Source: Actinomycetes bacterium (GTDB taxonomy: Bacteria; Actinomycetota; Acidimicrobiia; Acidimicrobiales; Acidimicrobiaceae). Taken from it: a stretch of 63,163 nucleotides of DNA. The stretch lies in assembly GCA_021850605.1 (NCBI GenBank), contig JAJZLQ010000036.1:1-63163 (forward strand). Reading direction: 5' to 3'. The position numbers and the translations under genes are program-made. The notes beneath the pieces are model-generated. The model did no database searches, was not told where the DNA came from, and saw only the letters and a program-made list of their open reading frames with translations. Numbering within the stretch: the first letter of the stretch is position 1; each line of letters opens with the position of its first letter. Positions 42,659-51,840 of this stretch are shown here, piece after piece.

Positions 42659-43126
42659 TCAAGCGAACGTGTAAACCCCGTCGGAGTTCCGGCGCAAGTC
42701 ATGGGAGAGGGCATCCGAGCGGCTCACTACTCGGACATAAAGGCCGCGCTCCCGGGCCTGGGAGGCAACCTCGGCGAAGGCGTGGTCCCCGGAGGCGATC
42801 TGGAGGACGTCGCAACTGCGCGCCACGGCATCGATATCGAACACGGCGATGAGGGCACGATCGGCGCCATCGGCACCCTTGCCGATGCGCACGGAGTACT
42901 GCTCCCAATCCATCAGGGTCTCGAGCAACAACGAGGCGTCGCAGCCCACGTAGACCAGGTCGCCCGGATGCACCCACTTGAGGCGGTAGGAGCCTGAGAC
43001 CTCGTGCGCCCGCCTGGAAAACACCGCCGGCGTATAGCGCGGGCCGGATTCGGGCTGCCCAACCAGGTTTTCGATGTCAACCAGATGGCAGGTACGGCCA
43101 AACCGGAGTGGGGATTTCGAATGCAT
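42659..43126 (-). CDS. NYN/PIN-like nuclease-fold protein
   Basis: About 155 residues from the ATG at 43126 (frame open to 43201). The acidic positions of the NYN (Nedd4-BP1, YacP) nuclease fold are seen: LVDIENL at 15-21 near the N-terminus, GADGADRALIAVFDIDAV in the middle and ASGDHAFAEVASQARERGL near the end, then VVSRSDALSHDLR. The family cleaves RNA in a metal-dependent way; activity here is inferred. It stands alone, 138 bases from the permease gene. Confidence 0.75.
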   Translation of the reverse strand: MHSKSPLRFGRTCHLVDIENLVGQPESGPRYTPAVFSRRAHEVSGSYRLKWVHPGDLVYVGCDASLLLETLMDWEQYSVRIGKGADGADRALIAVFDIDAVARSCDVLQIASGDHAFAEVASQARERGLYVRVVSRSDALSHDLRRNSDGVYTFA

Positions 43127-43307
43127 CGAACCCGCTCGCCAAGCCGCGGCCGCCGCCCGCGGGCGGGGTGTTATCGAGCCGGTTCGGATCAAGGTCTGCA
43201 TAACCGCGCATCCTACTGAGCGGCTGTGACGGCTTCCACGTCCCCAGCCACCCGCCTATAGGTTGCAACGCCTGCAGTGGTTGGAAAATGCCCACTTCCC
43301 GGCCCGG
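43127..43307. other. Short intergenic region, prmC side
   Basis: 181 bases between the prmC stop (43308) and the NYN gene start. No gene, tRNA or clear terminator is seen. A small minus-strand frame here has no recognisable product. Confidence 0.5.
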
Positions 43308-44147
43308 TCAGCCCATCCAGCGAGCGGTAAAGAAGCGGAGCCGCCCGGCCTGGTCACATCGCACGGCAACCTGCTCGTATCCGAAGGATGAGGCGACCTC
43401 GGCCAACACCTCGCCCTGATCCTCGCCCATCTCCAGCACCACGGATCCGCCTCGGCGGAGATAGTCGGCAGCGCCCGAGAGGATCTGGAACAGGCAGTTC
43501 ATCCCCGAAGGTCCACCGTCGAGGGCGGAGCGCGGCTCGTACAACACACGCTCGTCGAGACTGGCAATGGCGGCACTCGGGATATACGGGGGGTTTGAGG
43601 CAACGAGGTCGAGACTTCCCTTGGCGGAGTCGGGAAGCGCCGCGAACCAGGACCCACGGCTCATGAACACCGCACCCTTGACCTTGCGGATATTGCGCTG
43701 CAGATTTTGGGACGCGAGCGAGAGCGCCTCTGCGGAAACGTCGGTCATGTACACCAGCGAGAAGCGCCCACTCGCCGCCAGCGAGATACCTATGGCTCCG
43801 GTCCCGGTGCCGAGATCCGCCGCCACGGCGCCTGCTCCATCTCCCACCAACTCGAGCGCTACGTCCACCAGAACCTCGGTCTCGGGGCGGGGGATTAGCG
43901 CACGTACATCGGTGACGAGGTCAAGATCGCGAAATGCCCAATGGCCGAGCAGGTATTGGAGGGGCTCCCCCTGTTGATAGCGCTTGGCAAGTTCGGCGGC
44001 TCTGGCCACGACATCGCGCGATGCGTCCTGCGATCCGGCAACAACTCGCTCGTAACTCGTCTCGGCCAACTCGGCGACCGCCCAAACAGCCTGGGTAATT
44101 CCGCCGAAGCTCTTGGCGTGGCGGCGAGCCAGATCGATGAGCTTCAT
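43308..44147 (-). CDS. prmC: Release factor glutamine N5-methyltransferase
   Basis: Methylates the glutamine of the GGQ motif in RF1 and RF2. 279 residues: a helical N-domain, SAM motif I AADLGTGTGAIGISLA at ~109-124, and the catalytic NPPY at residues 185-188. RYQQGEPLQYLLGHWAFRDL and IPRPETEVLVDVAL are typical PrmC segments. It follows prfA by 28 bases, the conserved prfA-prmC pair. Confidence 0.95.
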   Translation of the reverse strand: MKLIDLARRHAKSFGGITQAVWAVAELAETSYERVVAGSQDASRDVVARAAELAKRYQQGEPLQYLLGHWAFRDLDLVTDVRALIPRPETEVLVDVALELVGDGAGAVAADLGTGTGAIGISLAASGRFSLVYMTDVSAEALSLASQNLQRNIRKVKGAVFMSRGSWFAALPDSAKGSLDLVASNPPYIPSAAIASLDERVLYEPRSALDGGPSGMNCLFQILSGAADYLRRGGSVVLEMGEDQGEVLAEVASSFGYEQVAVRCDQAGRLRFFTARWMG

Positions 44148-44175
44148 GCGCCCGCCCTGACACCGCCCGGATTCA

Positions 44176-45246
44176 TCAGGATTCGGCGGCGAGTTGGCGT
44201 GCGCGCTCGTCGAGCACCAGGGCGTCGGACACCTCGTCGAGCTCCCCCATCAGGATGCGGTCGAGCTTGTACAGCGTAAGCCCGATCCGATGGTCGGTGA
44301 CCCGGTTCTCCTTGAAGTTGTAGGTGCGGATCTTCTCGCTGCGGCCGCCGCCCCCAACCTGGCTGCGCCGCGTGGTGGAGAGCGCCTCGGCCTGCCGGTC
44401 CTGCTCCATCTTCAATAGCCGGGCGCGCAACACCTGCAGCGCCTTGGCCCGGTTTTGGATCTGGCTCTTCTCGTCCTGCATGGCGACCACCAGCCCGGTG
44501 GGGATGTGGGTAATGCGTACCGCGGAGTCCGTGGTATTGACGGACTGGCCTCCAGGGCCGGTTGACCGATAGACGTCGATGCGCAGATCGTTGGGTTCGA
44601 TCACCACGTCGACCTCATCGGCCTCAGGCAGAACCGTCACCGTCGCCGACGAAGTGTGGATACGCCCCTGCGACTCTGTCACCGGAACCCTTTGTACCCG
44701 GTGCGGTCCTGCCTCGTGCTTGAGGCGCCTCCAGGCATCCTCACCTTTCACAAGCAGGGTCACCTCGTTGAATCCGCCTCGCTCGGATGGGTCCGAGCCG
44801 ATGATCTCCCACTTCCAGCCCATGCGATCCGCAAAGCGCACGTACATGTCGAAGAGGTCCTTGGCGAACAGGTTCGCCTCCTCACCTCCTTCGGCGCCAC
44901 GGATCTCCACGATCACGTTCTTGCCGTCGTTGGCGTCACGAGGCAGGAGAGCAACTTCCATCTGCTCCTCTAGCTGCGCCTGGCGCTGGCGCAGAGATGC
45001 GATCTCGGCTTCGATCGACTCGAGCTCGTCGGAGTCCGCATACTCCGCGAGCTCCGCGGCCGCCTGCAGGTCCGCCGCCACCGCTTTCAGTTCCCTGCTG
45101 GTGGTGACGATCGCCTCCAGCTCTTTGTGGCGGCGCGAGAGATCCTTGAACCTCTTTTGGTCCGCGTATACCGAAGGATCGGCGAGCTCGTCCACGACCC
45201 GCGTGTACTCGTTCTCCAGACTCGCAACCCTGTCTTCAATGTCCAT
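44176..45246 (-). CDS. prfA: Peptide chain release factor 1
   Basis: Terminates translation at UAA and UAG. 356 residues from the ATG at 45246 (MDIEDRVASLENEYTRV). The codon-recognition tripeptide is PVT at 188-190 (PxT is the RF1 type), and the hydrolysis GGQ lies at 232-234 in RSTGPGGQSVNTTDSAVR. The switch and C-terminal helix are intact. Its start overlaps the end of the upstream unknown gene by 11 bases. Confidence 0.97.
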   Translation of the reverse strand: MDIEDRVASLENEYTRVVDELADPSVYADQKRFKDLSRRHKELEAIVTTSRELKAVAADLQAAAELAEYADSDELESIEAEIASLRQRQAQLEEQMEVALLPRDANDGKNVIVEIRGAEGGEEANLFAKDLFDMYVRFADRMGWKWEIIGSDPSERGGFNEVTLLVKGEDAWRRLKHEAGPHRVQRVPVTESQGRIHTSSATVTVLPEADEVDVVIEPNDLRIDVYRSTGPGGQSVNTTDSAVRITHIPTGLVVAMQDEKSQIQNRAKALQVLRARLLKMEQDRQAEALSTTRRSQVGGGGRSEKIRTYNFKENRVTDHRIGLTLYKLDRILMGELDEVSDALVLDERARQLAAES

Positions 45247-46357
45247 TGCGCACCACTTCAGCGACGAGGGCTGCTGCACCCGGCTCGGAAACCACGACCA
45301 TGTCGGCCCCGCCCCGGACAAGCCCGGTCAGATCAGCCAGGTATGGAATTGCGAGTCCCTTGGTCGAAATGGCCAAACCGAGTCCAAGGTCCGGCTCCGC
45401 GGTTCGCAGCGTCGCGGCGACTTCTGCGGCTCTGACAACCACGCCCGGGTCCATGGACGCGGCCACCCCCCAGAGGACGGCTCGGCCATTTCCTCGCGCG
45501 AGCAGAAAGTCCTCGGCGTCGCGGGACATCCCCCAGAATCCGCCCTTGGTCCGGGTCATGTCACCAAACGGGTAAACGCCGCGCGCCCCGAAGCGCACGA
45601 CGTCGACCAGCTGCAACGACCCGGCCCCGAGTACCTCCGGTTGGGATAGCAGCCGTTCGGCAAGCCAGCGCGAGCGCAGACCGGCCGCAATGGGCCCGAA
45701 GCCGCCCCTCGCCCGCTCCTGGTGGATTACCGCCCGCACCTCCTCCAGCGTGGAGCCGAGTCTCTCCGAGGCCGGATCGGCAGCCTCGAGAAGCTCGTTC
45801 TCGGCCTCGGAAACTCCGGGACGAACCCTGGGCGGCTGGCCTTCCAGCTTTGCGAAGGGAATGCCCAGGTACTCAAGGAAGGTCTCCCCATATCGGCTTA
45901 CCGGCGCACCGCCGTTGGTCCACGCGGGATCCACGCCCCTGGGGGTGGGAAGGCCGATGGTGGCCTGGAGGCCGGAGGCCGATGAGACGGGGATCGACTC
46001 GGAGGAGGAGAGCACCAATTCGACCGAATAGTCAAGGTTGAAGCAGGAGAGTTGGTGCGCGAGCACGCCGGCCAGAGCCTCGGCCTGGGCTCGCAGACGT
46101 GAGCCCGGCTGCAGCGCGAGGACCGAGACATCGGCACGCGTTGCGCGAGAGCGAACGGCGTGCATGAGGATCCCGGTGGCGTCCAGCGGCTGGGTGGCGG
46201 AGAGCACGGCGTGGAGGCCGGAGGCGTTTGCGAACACCGCATACCCGTCACGGCCGGGCGCGACGGCGACCTTGCGAGCCCCGTCGCCCCCCCGTGCCGT
46301 GACGATTGCCGCGGCCACCCGGTCGAAGGCTTCGCTCGTGGAGTTGGCTGCGGTCAT
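45236..46357 (-). CDS. Unknown protein between rpmE and prfA
   Basis: 373 residues from the ATG at 46357 (MTAANSTSEAFDRVAAAIVT). I do not recognise a family. It is rich in Ala, Val and Gly, has no signal peptide or clear membrane segment, and looks soluble. Segments that might be conserved are FNLDYSVELVLSSSESIP, the aromatic-rich RFGARGVYPFGDMTRTKGGF and DMVVVSEPGAAALVAEVV at the end. It overlaps prfA by 11 bases and follows rpmE by 40, so it is cotranscribed with the rho-rpmE-prfA block. Many actinobacteria carry a DUF1385 gene at this spot; this protein does not look like that family. Confidence 0.75.
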   Translation of the reverse strand: MTAANSTSEAFDRVAAAIVTARGGDGARKVAVAPGRDGYAVFANASGLHAVLSATQPLDATGILMHAVRSRATRADVSVLALQPGSRLRAQAEALAGVLAHQLSCFNLDYSVELVLSSSESIPVSSASGLQATIGLPTPRGVDPAWTNGGAPVSRYGETFLEYLGIPFAKLEGQPPRVRPGVSEAENELLEAADPASERLGSTLEEVRAVIHQERARGGFGPIAAGLRSRWLAERLLSQPEVLGAGSLQLVDVVRFGARGVYPFGDMTRTKGGFWGMSRDAEDFLLARGNGRAVLWGVAASMDPGVVVRAAEVAATLRTAEPDLGLGLAISTKGLAIPYLADLTGLVRGGADMVVVSEPGAAALVAEVVRNGH

Positions 46358-46397
46358 AATCAGAGGTTTCCCCTCAACGGGGAAGGAATGGGTTCGG

Positions 46398-46622
46398 CTA
46401 GTTAGAGGTAGAGGCGTTGGTTCGGCGAACGCCATAGCGGCGCTGGAAACGCTCCACGCGGCCGCCCGTATCGACCAGCTTCTGCTTGCCGGTGTAGAAA
46501 GGGTGGCACTCGTTGCAAAGCTCGACGTGGAGCTCGGCCTTGGTGGAACGGGTGACGAACGTGTTGCCGCATGAGCAGACGACGCGCGTCTCAATGTAAT
46601 TGGGGTGAATGTCCGGTTTCAT
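46398..46622 (-). CDS. rpmE: 50S ribosomal protein L31, zinc (C+) form
   Basis: 74 residues from the ATG at 46622 ([15 protein letters not shown]). Four cysteines (C16, C18, C36, C39 in VVCSCG and LCNECH) mark the zinc-binding type, and [19 protein letters not shown] follows. The frame runs on upstream without homology and overlaps the rho end. It lies directly downstream of rho, the normal order. Confidence 0.96.
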   Translation of the reverse strand: MKPDIHPNYIETRVVCSCGNTFVTRSTKAELHVELCNECHPFYTGKQKLVDTGGRVERFQRRYGVRRTNASTSN

Positions 46623-46666
46623 AGCCTTAGTGAGTATAGACGGGTGCCCTGCCGCTGCCGGAAGAC

Positions 46667-48424
46667 CTAGATGTTGGGGCTTTTGGCGATCTCGGCGAGG
46701 AAGTCCCCGTTGGATCTGGTCTGACGGATCTTGTCGATAAGGAGCTCCAGCCCCGGGGCGCTCGATCCCTCCTGGGTGAGAGCACTGAGGACCCGGCGCA
46801 GCTTCCAAATCAGGCTCAGCTGGTCCCGCTGGAAGAGCAGCTCCTCGTGGCGGGTGGAGGAGGCGTTGACATCGATGGCCGGATAGAGGCGCCTCTCAGC
46901 GAGGCGTCGGTCCAGGCGCAGCTCCATGTTGCCGGTGCCCTTGAACTCCTCGAAGATGACCTCGTCCATGCGGGACCCCGTCTCCACCAGTGCGGTGGCG
47001 AGGATGGTGAGCGAGCCACCCTCCTCGACATTGCGCGCGGCACCGAAAAACTTCTTGGGTGGATAGATCGCACCGGAATCGACGCCGCCGGACATGATAC
47101 GCCCGGTAGGCGGTAGCGCAAGGTTGTAGGCACGGGTGAGCCTGGTAATGCCGTCCAGGATTATCACCACGTCACGACCCACCTCGACCATTCGCTTGGC
47201 CCGCTCGATGGCAAGTTCCGCTACCGCGACGTGCTCTTCGGACGGACGGTCGAAGGTGGAGGCGACCACCTCGCCCCGCACGGAACGACGGATGTCGGTG
47301 ACTTCCTCGGGCCGCTCGTCGACGAGCAGCATCATGAGGTACACCTCGGGGTTGTTCGCCTCGATGCAGCGGGCGATCTCCTTCATGACCGTGGTCTTGC
47401 CCGCCTTGGGCGGGGAGACGATCAGGCCGCGCTGCCCTTTGCCGATCGGAGACACCAGGTCGATGATGCGCGCCGTGACGCTCAGCTCACCAGGGACTTC
47501 GAGGCGCAGGTTTTCGTCCGGGAAAAGGGGTGTCAGCTCCTCGAACTTGGGGCGAAGCTTGGCCTCCTCGGGCTCCATCCCGTTGACCTTGTCGAGCCTC
47601 TGCAGGGCCGGATATTTCTCGGATCCCGAAGCGGAACGCGCGGCACCCTCGACGGAGTCCCCCTTGCGCAGGCCAAAGCGGCGCACAACGTTCACCGAGA
47701 CATAAATGTCTTTGGGGGAGGGCAGATAGCCATTGGAGCGCACGAACCCGAAGCCCTCGTCGCGCAAGTCGAGGAGCCCAGCGAAGGGAATCATCTCAGC
47801 CGGGCCCTGCTCAGGCTGATGCCTGCCTTCGATTTCCCGGCCGTCGCCGCGTCCCCGACGCTTCTTGTCGCGACGCCTGGAATTCTGGCCTTCCCCCATC
47901 TCGCGCTCTGTGCGCTGCTCGGGCTCAGCCCTGCCGGCTTCGGATGGCTCACGCTGGGTGCGCTGCCCCCCGTCACCATTGTTTTCGTGGCGGCGGGAAG
48001 TCCCGTTACTGGAGGATTCGCGCCCCTCGGGCTTGGCTCCTGCGACCTCTACGACGATCGGAGGCGGGAGGATGGCGGTCGGCTCGAAGCGGGTTAGCGG
48101 GGAAACCGGCGGGCGCGATGTCCCACCCTCCCAGGTGGGGGCGGCCTCGGCTGCGGCCTCCGTCACCCTTTGGGAGCGAATGAGACGGCGCTGCGGCGCC
48201 TGCTCCCCTTTGCTACCGGCGGCCTCGGCCGGAGCCGGCTTCGCGGCGGGTGGCTTTTCTGCGTCGGATGTGGTGGTTCCCCGCCCACTCATGATCAGCT
48301 CCACCAGGTCCGCCTTCTTGGCGCGCGCAGGGGGCGTAAGACCAAGCGCTGTCGCGATAACCACGAGCTCGTCGTTGCGCTTCTTTTCGAGAACGCCCCT
48401 GTCGGAACCTGTATCTACGGTCAT
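46667..48424 (-). CDS. rho: Transcription termination factor Rho
   Basis: A hexameric RNA helicase. From the ATG at 48424 (preceded by GAGGAAG) it is 585 residues: an N-terminal Rho-N helix ([18 protein letters not shown]), a ~150-residue low-complexity insert rich in Arg/Glu/Gly ([18 protein letters not shown]), the cold-shock RNA-binding domain ([17 protein letters not shown]) and the RecA-type ATPase with Walker [17 protein letters not shown]. The extended N-terminal insert is typical of high-GC actinobacterial Rho. Confidence 0.97.
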   Translation of the reverse strand: MTVDTGSDRGVLEKKRNDELVVIATALGLTPPARAKKADLVELIMSGRGTTTSDAEKPPAAKPAPAEAAGSKGEQAPQRRLIRSQRVTEAAAEAAPTWEGGTSRPPVSPLTRFEPTAILPPPIVVEVAGAKPEGRESSSNGTSRRHENNGDGGQRTQREPSEAGRAEPEQRTEREMGEGQNSRRRDKKRRGRGDGREIEGRHQPEQGPAEMIPFAGLLDLRDEGFGFVRSNGYLPSPKDIYVSVNVVRRFGLRKGDSVEGAARSASGSEKYPALQRLDKVNGMEPEEAKLRPKFEELTPLFPDENLRLEVPGELSVTARIIDLVSPIGKGQRGLIVSPPKAGKTTVMKEIARCIEANNPEVYLMMLLVDERPEEVTDIRRSVRGEVVASTFDRPSEEHVAVAELAIERAKRMVEVGRDVVIILDGITRLTRAYNLALPPTGRIMSGGVDSGAIYPPKKFFGAARNVEEGGSLTILATALVETGSRMDEVIFEEFKGTGNMELRLDRRLAERRLYPAIDVNASSTRHEELLFQRDQLSLIWKLRRVLSALTQEGSSAPGLELLIDKIRQTRSNGDFLAEIAKSPNI

Positions 48425-48686
48425 CAAAACTTCCTCGAATTGTTCCTGGCCGCCGGGCAGGAGATGCACACATCCTTCTCCAGGCGACCCTCGTAAAAAA
48501 TTGCCGATCCGCGGCAGCCGGAAGACTTTGAGCGGAAAGAAGGAGCAGAATCTTCAGGCCGGATTGCTTTTTCCTGGAGAGCGGAAACCCGCCCGCGAGC
48601 GCACTCCGTGGCCGCAAGACTTACTGATCTCTAACTATACCATCCTGCATGGCAAAACGCATATTCGCGCGCGGGAGCCCCGGGAA
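48425..48686 (-). promoter_or_regulatory. rho leader with extended -10 promoter
   Basis: A 262-base gap upstream of rho. On the minus strand TGGTATAGT (48642-48634) is identical to the rpoB -10 element; no good -35 is seen. It would give a ~200-base rho leader, consistent with Rho autoregulation by attenuation in other bacteria. A GCCGATCCGCGGC palindrome lies near 48503-48515. No gene is seen. Confidence 0.5.
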
Positions 48687-49754
48687 TCAGAGCCCGATCG
48701 CGGCCGAGATTGATTCGAGATCGGCATCCACGGCCGTCGGCACCTCGATCTGGGAGATCGCCGTGTCCGGGTCCTTGAGTCCATTACCGGTCAGCACGCA
48801 GACCACGGTCGATCCCGGCTCCACACCCTTCTTCAGCAGTCCTGCCACGGAGGCGGCCGACGCAGGCTCACAAAAGACCGACTCCTGCCTGGCAACAAAA
48901 CGGTACGCCTCGAGGATCTCAGCGTCGGTCACGGCAAAGATGTCGCCGCCCGATGCCTCCTTGGCGTCGACGGCCCCGGCCCACGACGCAGGATTGCCAA
49001 TGCGAATGGCCGTGGCAATGGTATCCGGTTCCAATATCGGGTGGCCCGCCACGATCGGTGCTGCGCCGGCGGCCTGGGCCCCCATCATCCTCGGCAGCTG
49101 GCTCGATAGACCCGCCTTGAAGTACTCGTTGTAGCCCCGCCAGTAGGCGGTGATGTTGCCGGCATTGCCCACCGGTATGAAGTGGTAGTCGGGCGCGTCC
49201 CCGAGTTGGTCGACGACCTCGAAGGCGCCGGTCTTCTGCCCCTCGATCCGGAAGGGATTGATGGAGTTCACCACCGTGACCGGCTTGTGCTCACCTAGCT
49301 CGCGGACGATCTCGAGCGCCCGGTCGAAATTACCGCGGATCTGGATCACCTTGGCACCGTAGATCAGCGCCTGGGCCAGCTTGCCGAGCGCGATATAGCC
49401 GGCCGGGATTAGCACAATGCAGGCGATTCCGGCCTTGGCCGCATAGGCCGCGGCCGATGCGGAGGTGTTGCCGGTTGAGGCGCACACCACGGCCTGGGAG
49501 CCGCTCTCGACTGCTTTGGTTATGGCCAGGGTCATACCCCGGTCCTTGAAGGAGCCGGTTGGATTCGCACCCTCGAACTTGAGGTAGACCTTGGCCCCGG
49601 TCACGCCGCTGAGCGACTCGGCGTAGATGAGTGGAGTCGCGCCCTCACCCAGGGTCACCACCGGACTCTCGGGGTCGACCGGGAGAAAGTCGCCGTATTC
49701 GCGTATAAGGCCCCCCCATCGGAGCTTTCCGCCACGCTCGCCCGCTGTCGACAT
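48687..49754 (-). CDS. thrC: Threonine synthase
   Basis: Converts O-phosphohomoserine to threonine with PLP. 355 residues. The PLP lysine is K70 in [11 protein letters not shown]; the phosphate-binding loop is [19 protein letters not shown], and [14 protein letters not shown] is the C-terminal signature. Short class II-type size, as usual in actinobacteria. 22 bases after hom. The expected homoserine kinase gene thrB does not follow; rho is next. Confidence 0.96.
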   Translation of the reverse strand: MSTAGERGGKLRWGGLIREYGDFLPVDPESPVVTLGEGATPLIYAESLSGVTGAKVYLKFEGANPTGSFKDRGMTLAITKAVESGSQAVVCASTGNTSASAAAYAAKAGIACIVLIPAGYIALGKLAQALIYGAKVIQIRGNFDRALEIVRELGEHKPVTVVNSINPFRIEGQKTGAFEVVDQLGDAPDYHFIPVGNAGNITAYWRGYNEYFKAGLSSQLPRMMGAQAAGAAPIVAGHPILEPDTIATAIRIGNPASWAGAVDAKEASGGDIFAVTDAEILEAYRFVARQESVFCEPASAASVAGLLKKGVEPGSTVVCVLTGNGLKDPDTAISQIEVPTAVDADLESISAAIGL

Positions 49755-49776
49755 CTTTGAACCCTCCCGTGCCGTA

Positions 49777-51078
49777 CTAAGACGGGTCGAAAACCCGGAT
49801 GAAGCCGGCCACTCGCCGTACCGCCGGCAAGCTCCGCAGCCCTTCCAGGGTCCTGGTGACCGAGGATTCCGGAGCGGGATGGGTTATGAAAACCAGCCGT
49901 GCCTGATCGTCTATGCCGGTCTGCTCCATCGACCTGATAGAGACCATGTTGGAGCCGAATACCTGAGCGACCGACGCCAGCACGCCCGGCTTGTCGTTGA
50001 CGTCGATGGCGATGTAGAAGCGGTTCTCCATCTCCTCCACCGGAACGATGCTGGCCACCTCCCGCTCCAGCTGCCGCTCAGTGACGCCGTATCGCAGGTT
50101 GTGCGCCGCATCGATGACGTCGCCCAGTACCGCGCTGGCGGTGGGAAGACCACCCGCGCCGCGCCCGTAGAACATCAGCTCACCCACCGCCTCGCCGGTG
50201 ACGAAAATCGCATTGAAAGAGTCCCGCACCAAGGCGAGCGGATGATCTTCGGCGACCAGGGCGGGGTGCACGCGCACCGCTATCCGGTCTCGCCCGCTGG
50301 CATCCTGGCCCGACTCGCAGAGCGCGAGGAGCTTGATGACGAAGCCGTGCCGCTTCGCGAAGTCGATGTCCTCCGCGCTTATCCCGGTTATGCCCTCGCG
50401 GTAGACGTCCTGTGAGCGCACCATGCGACCGAAGGCGACCGTGGCGAGTATTGCGGCCTTGGCGCGCGCATCCTCACCCTCGACGTCGGCGCTGGGATCC
50501 GCCTCGGCGTAACCCAGCTCGGTCGCCAAGGCAAGGGCCTCCTCGTAGCTGGAGCCGTTTTCGGTCATCGAGGAGAGAATGAAATTGGTGGTGCCGTTAA
50601 CGATTCCGGCAACGCTCCTCACTCTCTCGCCGGCCAGGGAGACGCGCAGAGAACGGATGAGCGGAATGCCCCCTGCCACGGCGGCCTCAAAAAAGATGTC
50701 GCGTCCGACGCTGCGGGCGAGCTGGGTGAGCTCGGCACCCGCCACGGCGAGCAGGGCCTTGTTGGCGGTCACAACCGACTTGCCGTTGGCCAGCGCCTTT
50801 TCGATTAGTTCACGGGTGGGGGTAATCCCCCCCATGACCTCTACCACGATGTCCACGTCGGGGGCGGAGACCACTTCGAAGGGATCCGCGGTGAGAAGGG
50901 ACCTGTCGACCCACGCGGGGCGCTCGCGCTCGAGTGAGCGCACGGCAACCGAGGCGATCTCGAAACGCTCGCCGGTTTGCGAGTCGATGAGGTCGGCATC
51001 CCTGGTCAGAAGTTTGACCAGCTCTGCTCCTACATTGCCACAACCGAGTATCCCAACTCGAACCGGATTGTCAGTCAT
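49777..51078 (-). CDS. hom: Homoserine dehydrogenase
   Basis: Reduces aspartate-semialdehyde to homoserine. 433 residues: the Rossmann motif [17 protein letters not shown] at 8-24, the catalytic domain ([18 protein letters not shown], then [17 protein letters not shown]), and a C-terminal ACT domain ([18 protein letters not shown]) for threonine feedback control. It is a plain dehydrogenase without an aspartokinase fusion. Confidence 0.97.
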   Translation of the reverse strand: MTDNPVRVGILGCGNVGAELVKLLTRDADLIDSQTGERFEIASVAVRSLERERPAWVDRSLLTADPFEVVSAPDVDIVVEVMGGITPTRELIEKALANGKSVVTANKALLAVAGAELTQLARSVGRDIFFEAAVAGGIPLIRSLRVSLAGERVRSVAGIVNGTTNFILSSMTENGSSYEEALALATELGYAEADPSADVEGEDARAKAAILATVAFGRMVRSQDVYREGITGISAEDIDFAKRHGFVIKLLALCESGQDASGRDRIAVRVHPALVAEDHPLALVRDSFNAIFVTGEAVGELMFYGRGAGGLPTASAVLGDVIDAAHNLRYGVTERQLEREVASIVPVEEMENRFYIAIDVNDKPGVLASVAQVFGSNMVSIRSMEQTGIDDQARLVFITHPAPESSVTRTLEGLRSLPAVRRVAGFIRVFDPS

Positions 51079-51210
51079 CGCCTTGCTCGCAGCCTTGGCC
51101 CCGGGATGCCCAGGACCGGAGATCTTGTTCGGTCAAGCCTAATAGCCGCCTTGCCGCCAACGATTGGAGCGCAAGGCCGCACGGCTGTGCAGGCCGCGAT
51201 TAGGCCCAGA
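51079..51210. other. hom upstream region
   Basis: 132 bases between the tetR stop and the hom start. It probably carries the hom promoter after the insertion of the MFS-tetR pair. I see no strong promoter or terminator. Confidence 0.4.
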
Positions 51211-51840
51211 CTAGTGCCGCGGGATGATCCCCAGGACGACGGACCTGGCCATACGTTCGGCCTCATCCGGCTCGAACGCGCGTCCGAGCACCGCCACGCT
51301 GAAGAGACCGGCCGCAACGCCGATCCGGCATAATTCGTCCGGGTCGGCATCGGCGACCAGCCTACCCTCGGCGCGCGCACGCTCCAGAAGCTTGACGTAG
51401 GGTGCATAAGCGATCTCGTAGAAGCGGCTGCGCAGCTTTGCTGCCAGCTCCCGCTCGCCTTCTTCCAGAAGGACCCGCAGCATCGCCCGGCCCACCTCAT
51501 GGCGGGTGACCCGGGAGACCATAGCGTACGCACCAAGCAGGATCTCCAATGGGTCGGACGGCGTGATAGCGGGGGCACTCGCGAGTTCGGCATAGGCCTC
51601 CTCCAGGGCCCGCTCCAGGAGTGCGTAGCGGTCCCCGAAAGCCCGGTATATGGTGGCCCGTGAGGCGCCTGCCCGTTTGGCCACCAGATCCAGGGAAAAG
51701 TCCTTTGGCCCCACCTCCGCACAGAGTGCCACGGCGGCTTCCATCACCCGGGCGCGCAGCTCTTCCGACGGAGGCCTTCCGCGTGCCCGCGCCGTTTCAT
51801 TTTTTAGCCCCTCAACCACGGGCGACACCCTTTCCCGCAT
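51211..51840 (-). CDS. TetR-family transcriptional regulator
   Basis: 209 residues. The N-terminal DNA-binding domain reads MEAAVALCAEVGPKDFSLDL then VAKRAGASRATIYRAFGDRY, the TetR helix-turn-helix; the C-terminal ligand domain is Ala/Leu-rich. It overlaps the upstream transporter gene by 29 bases on the same strand, so it is cotranscribed and is probably its repressor. Later in-frame starts inside the overlap are possible. Confidence 0.92.
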   Translation of the reverse strand: MRERVSPVVEGLKNETARARGRPPSEELRARVMEAAVALCAEVGPKDFSLDLVAKRAGASRATIYRAFGDRYALLERALEEAYAELASAPAITPSDPLEILLGAYAMVSRVTRHEVGRAMLRVLLEEGERELAAKLRSRFYEIAYAPYVKLLERARAEGRLVADADPDELCRIGVAAGLFSVAVLGRAFEPDEAERMARSVVLGIIPRH

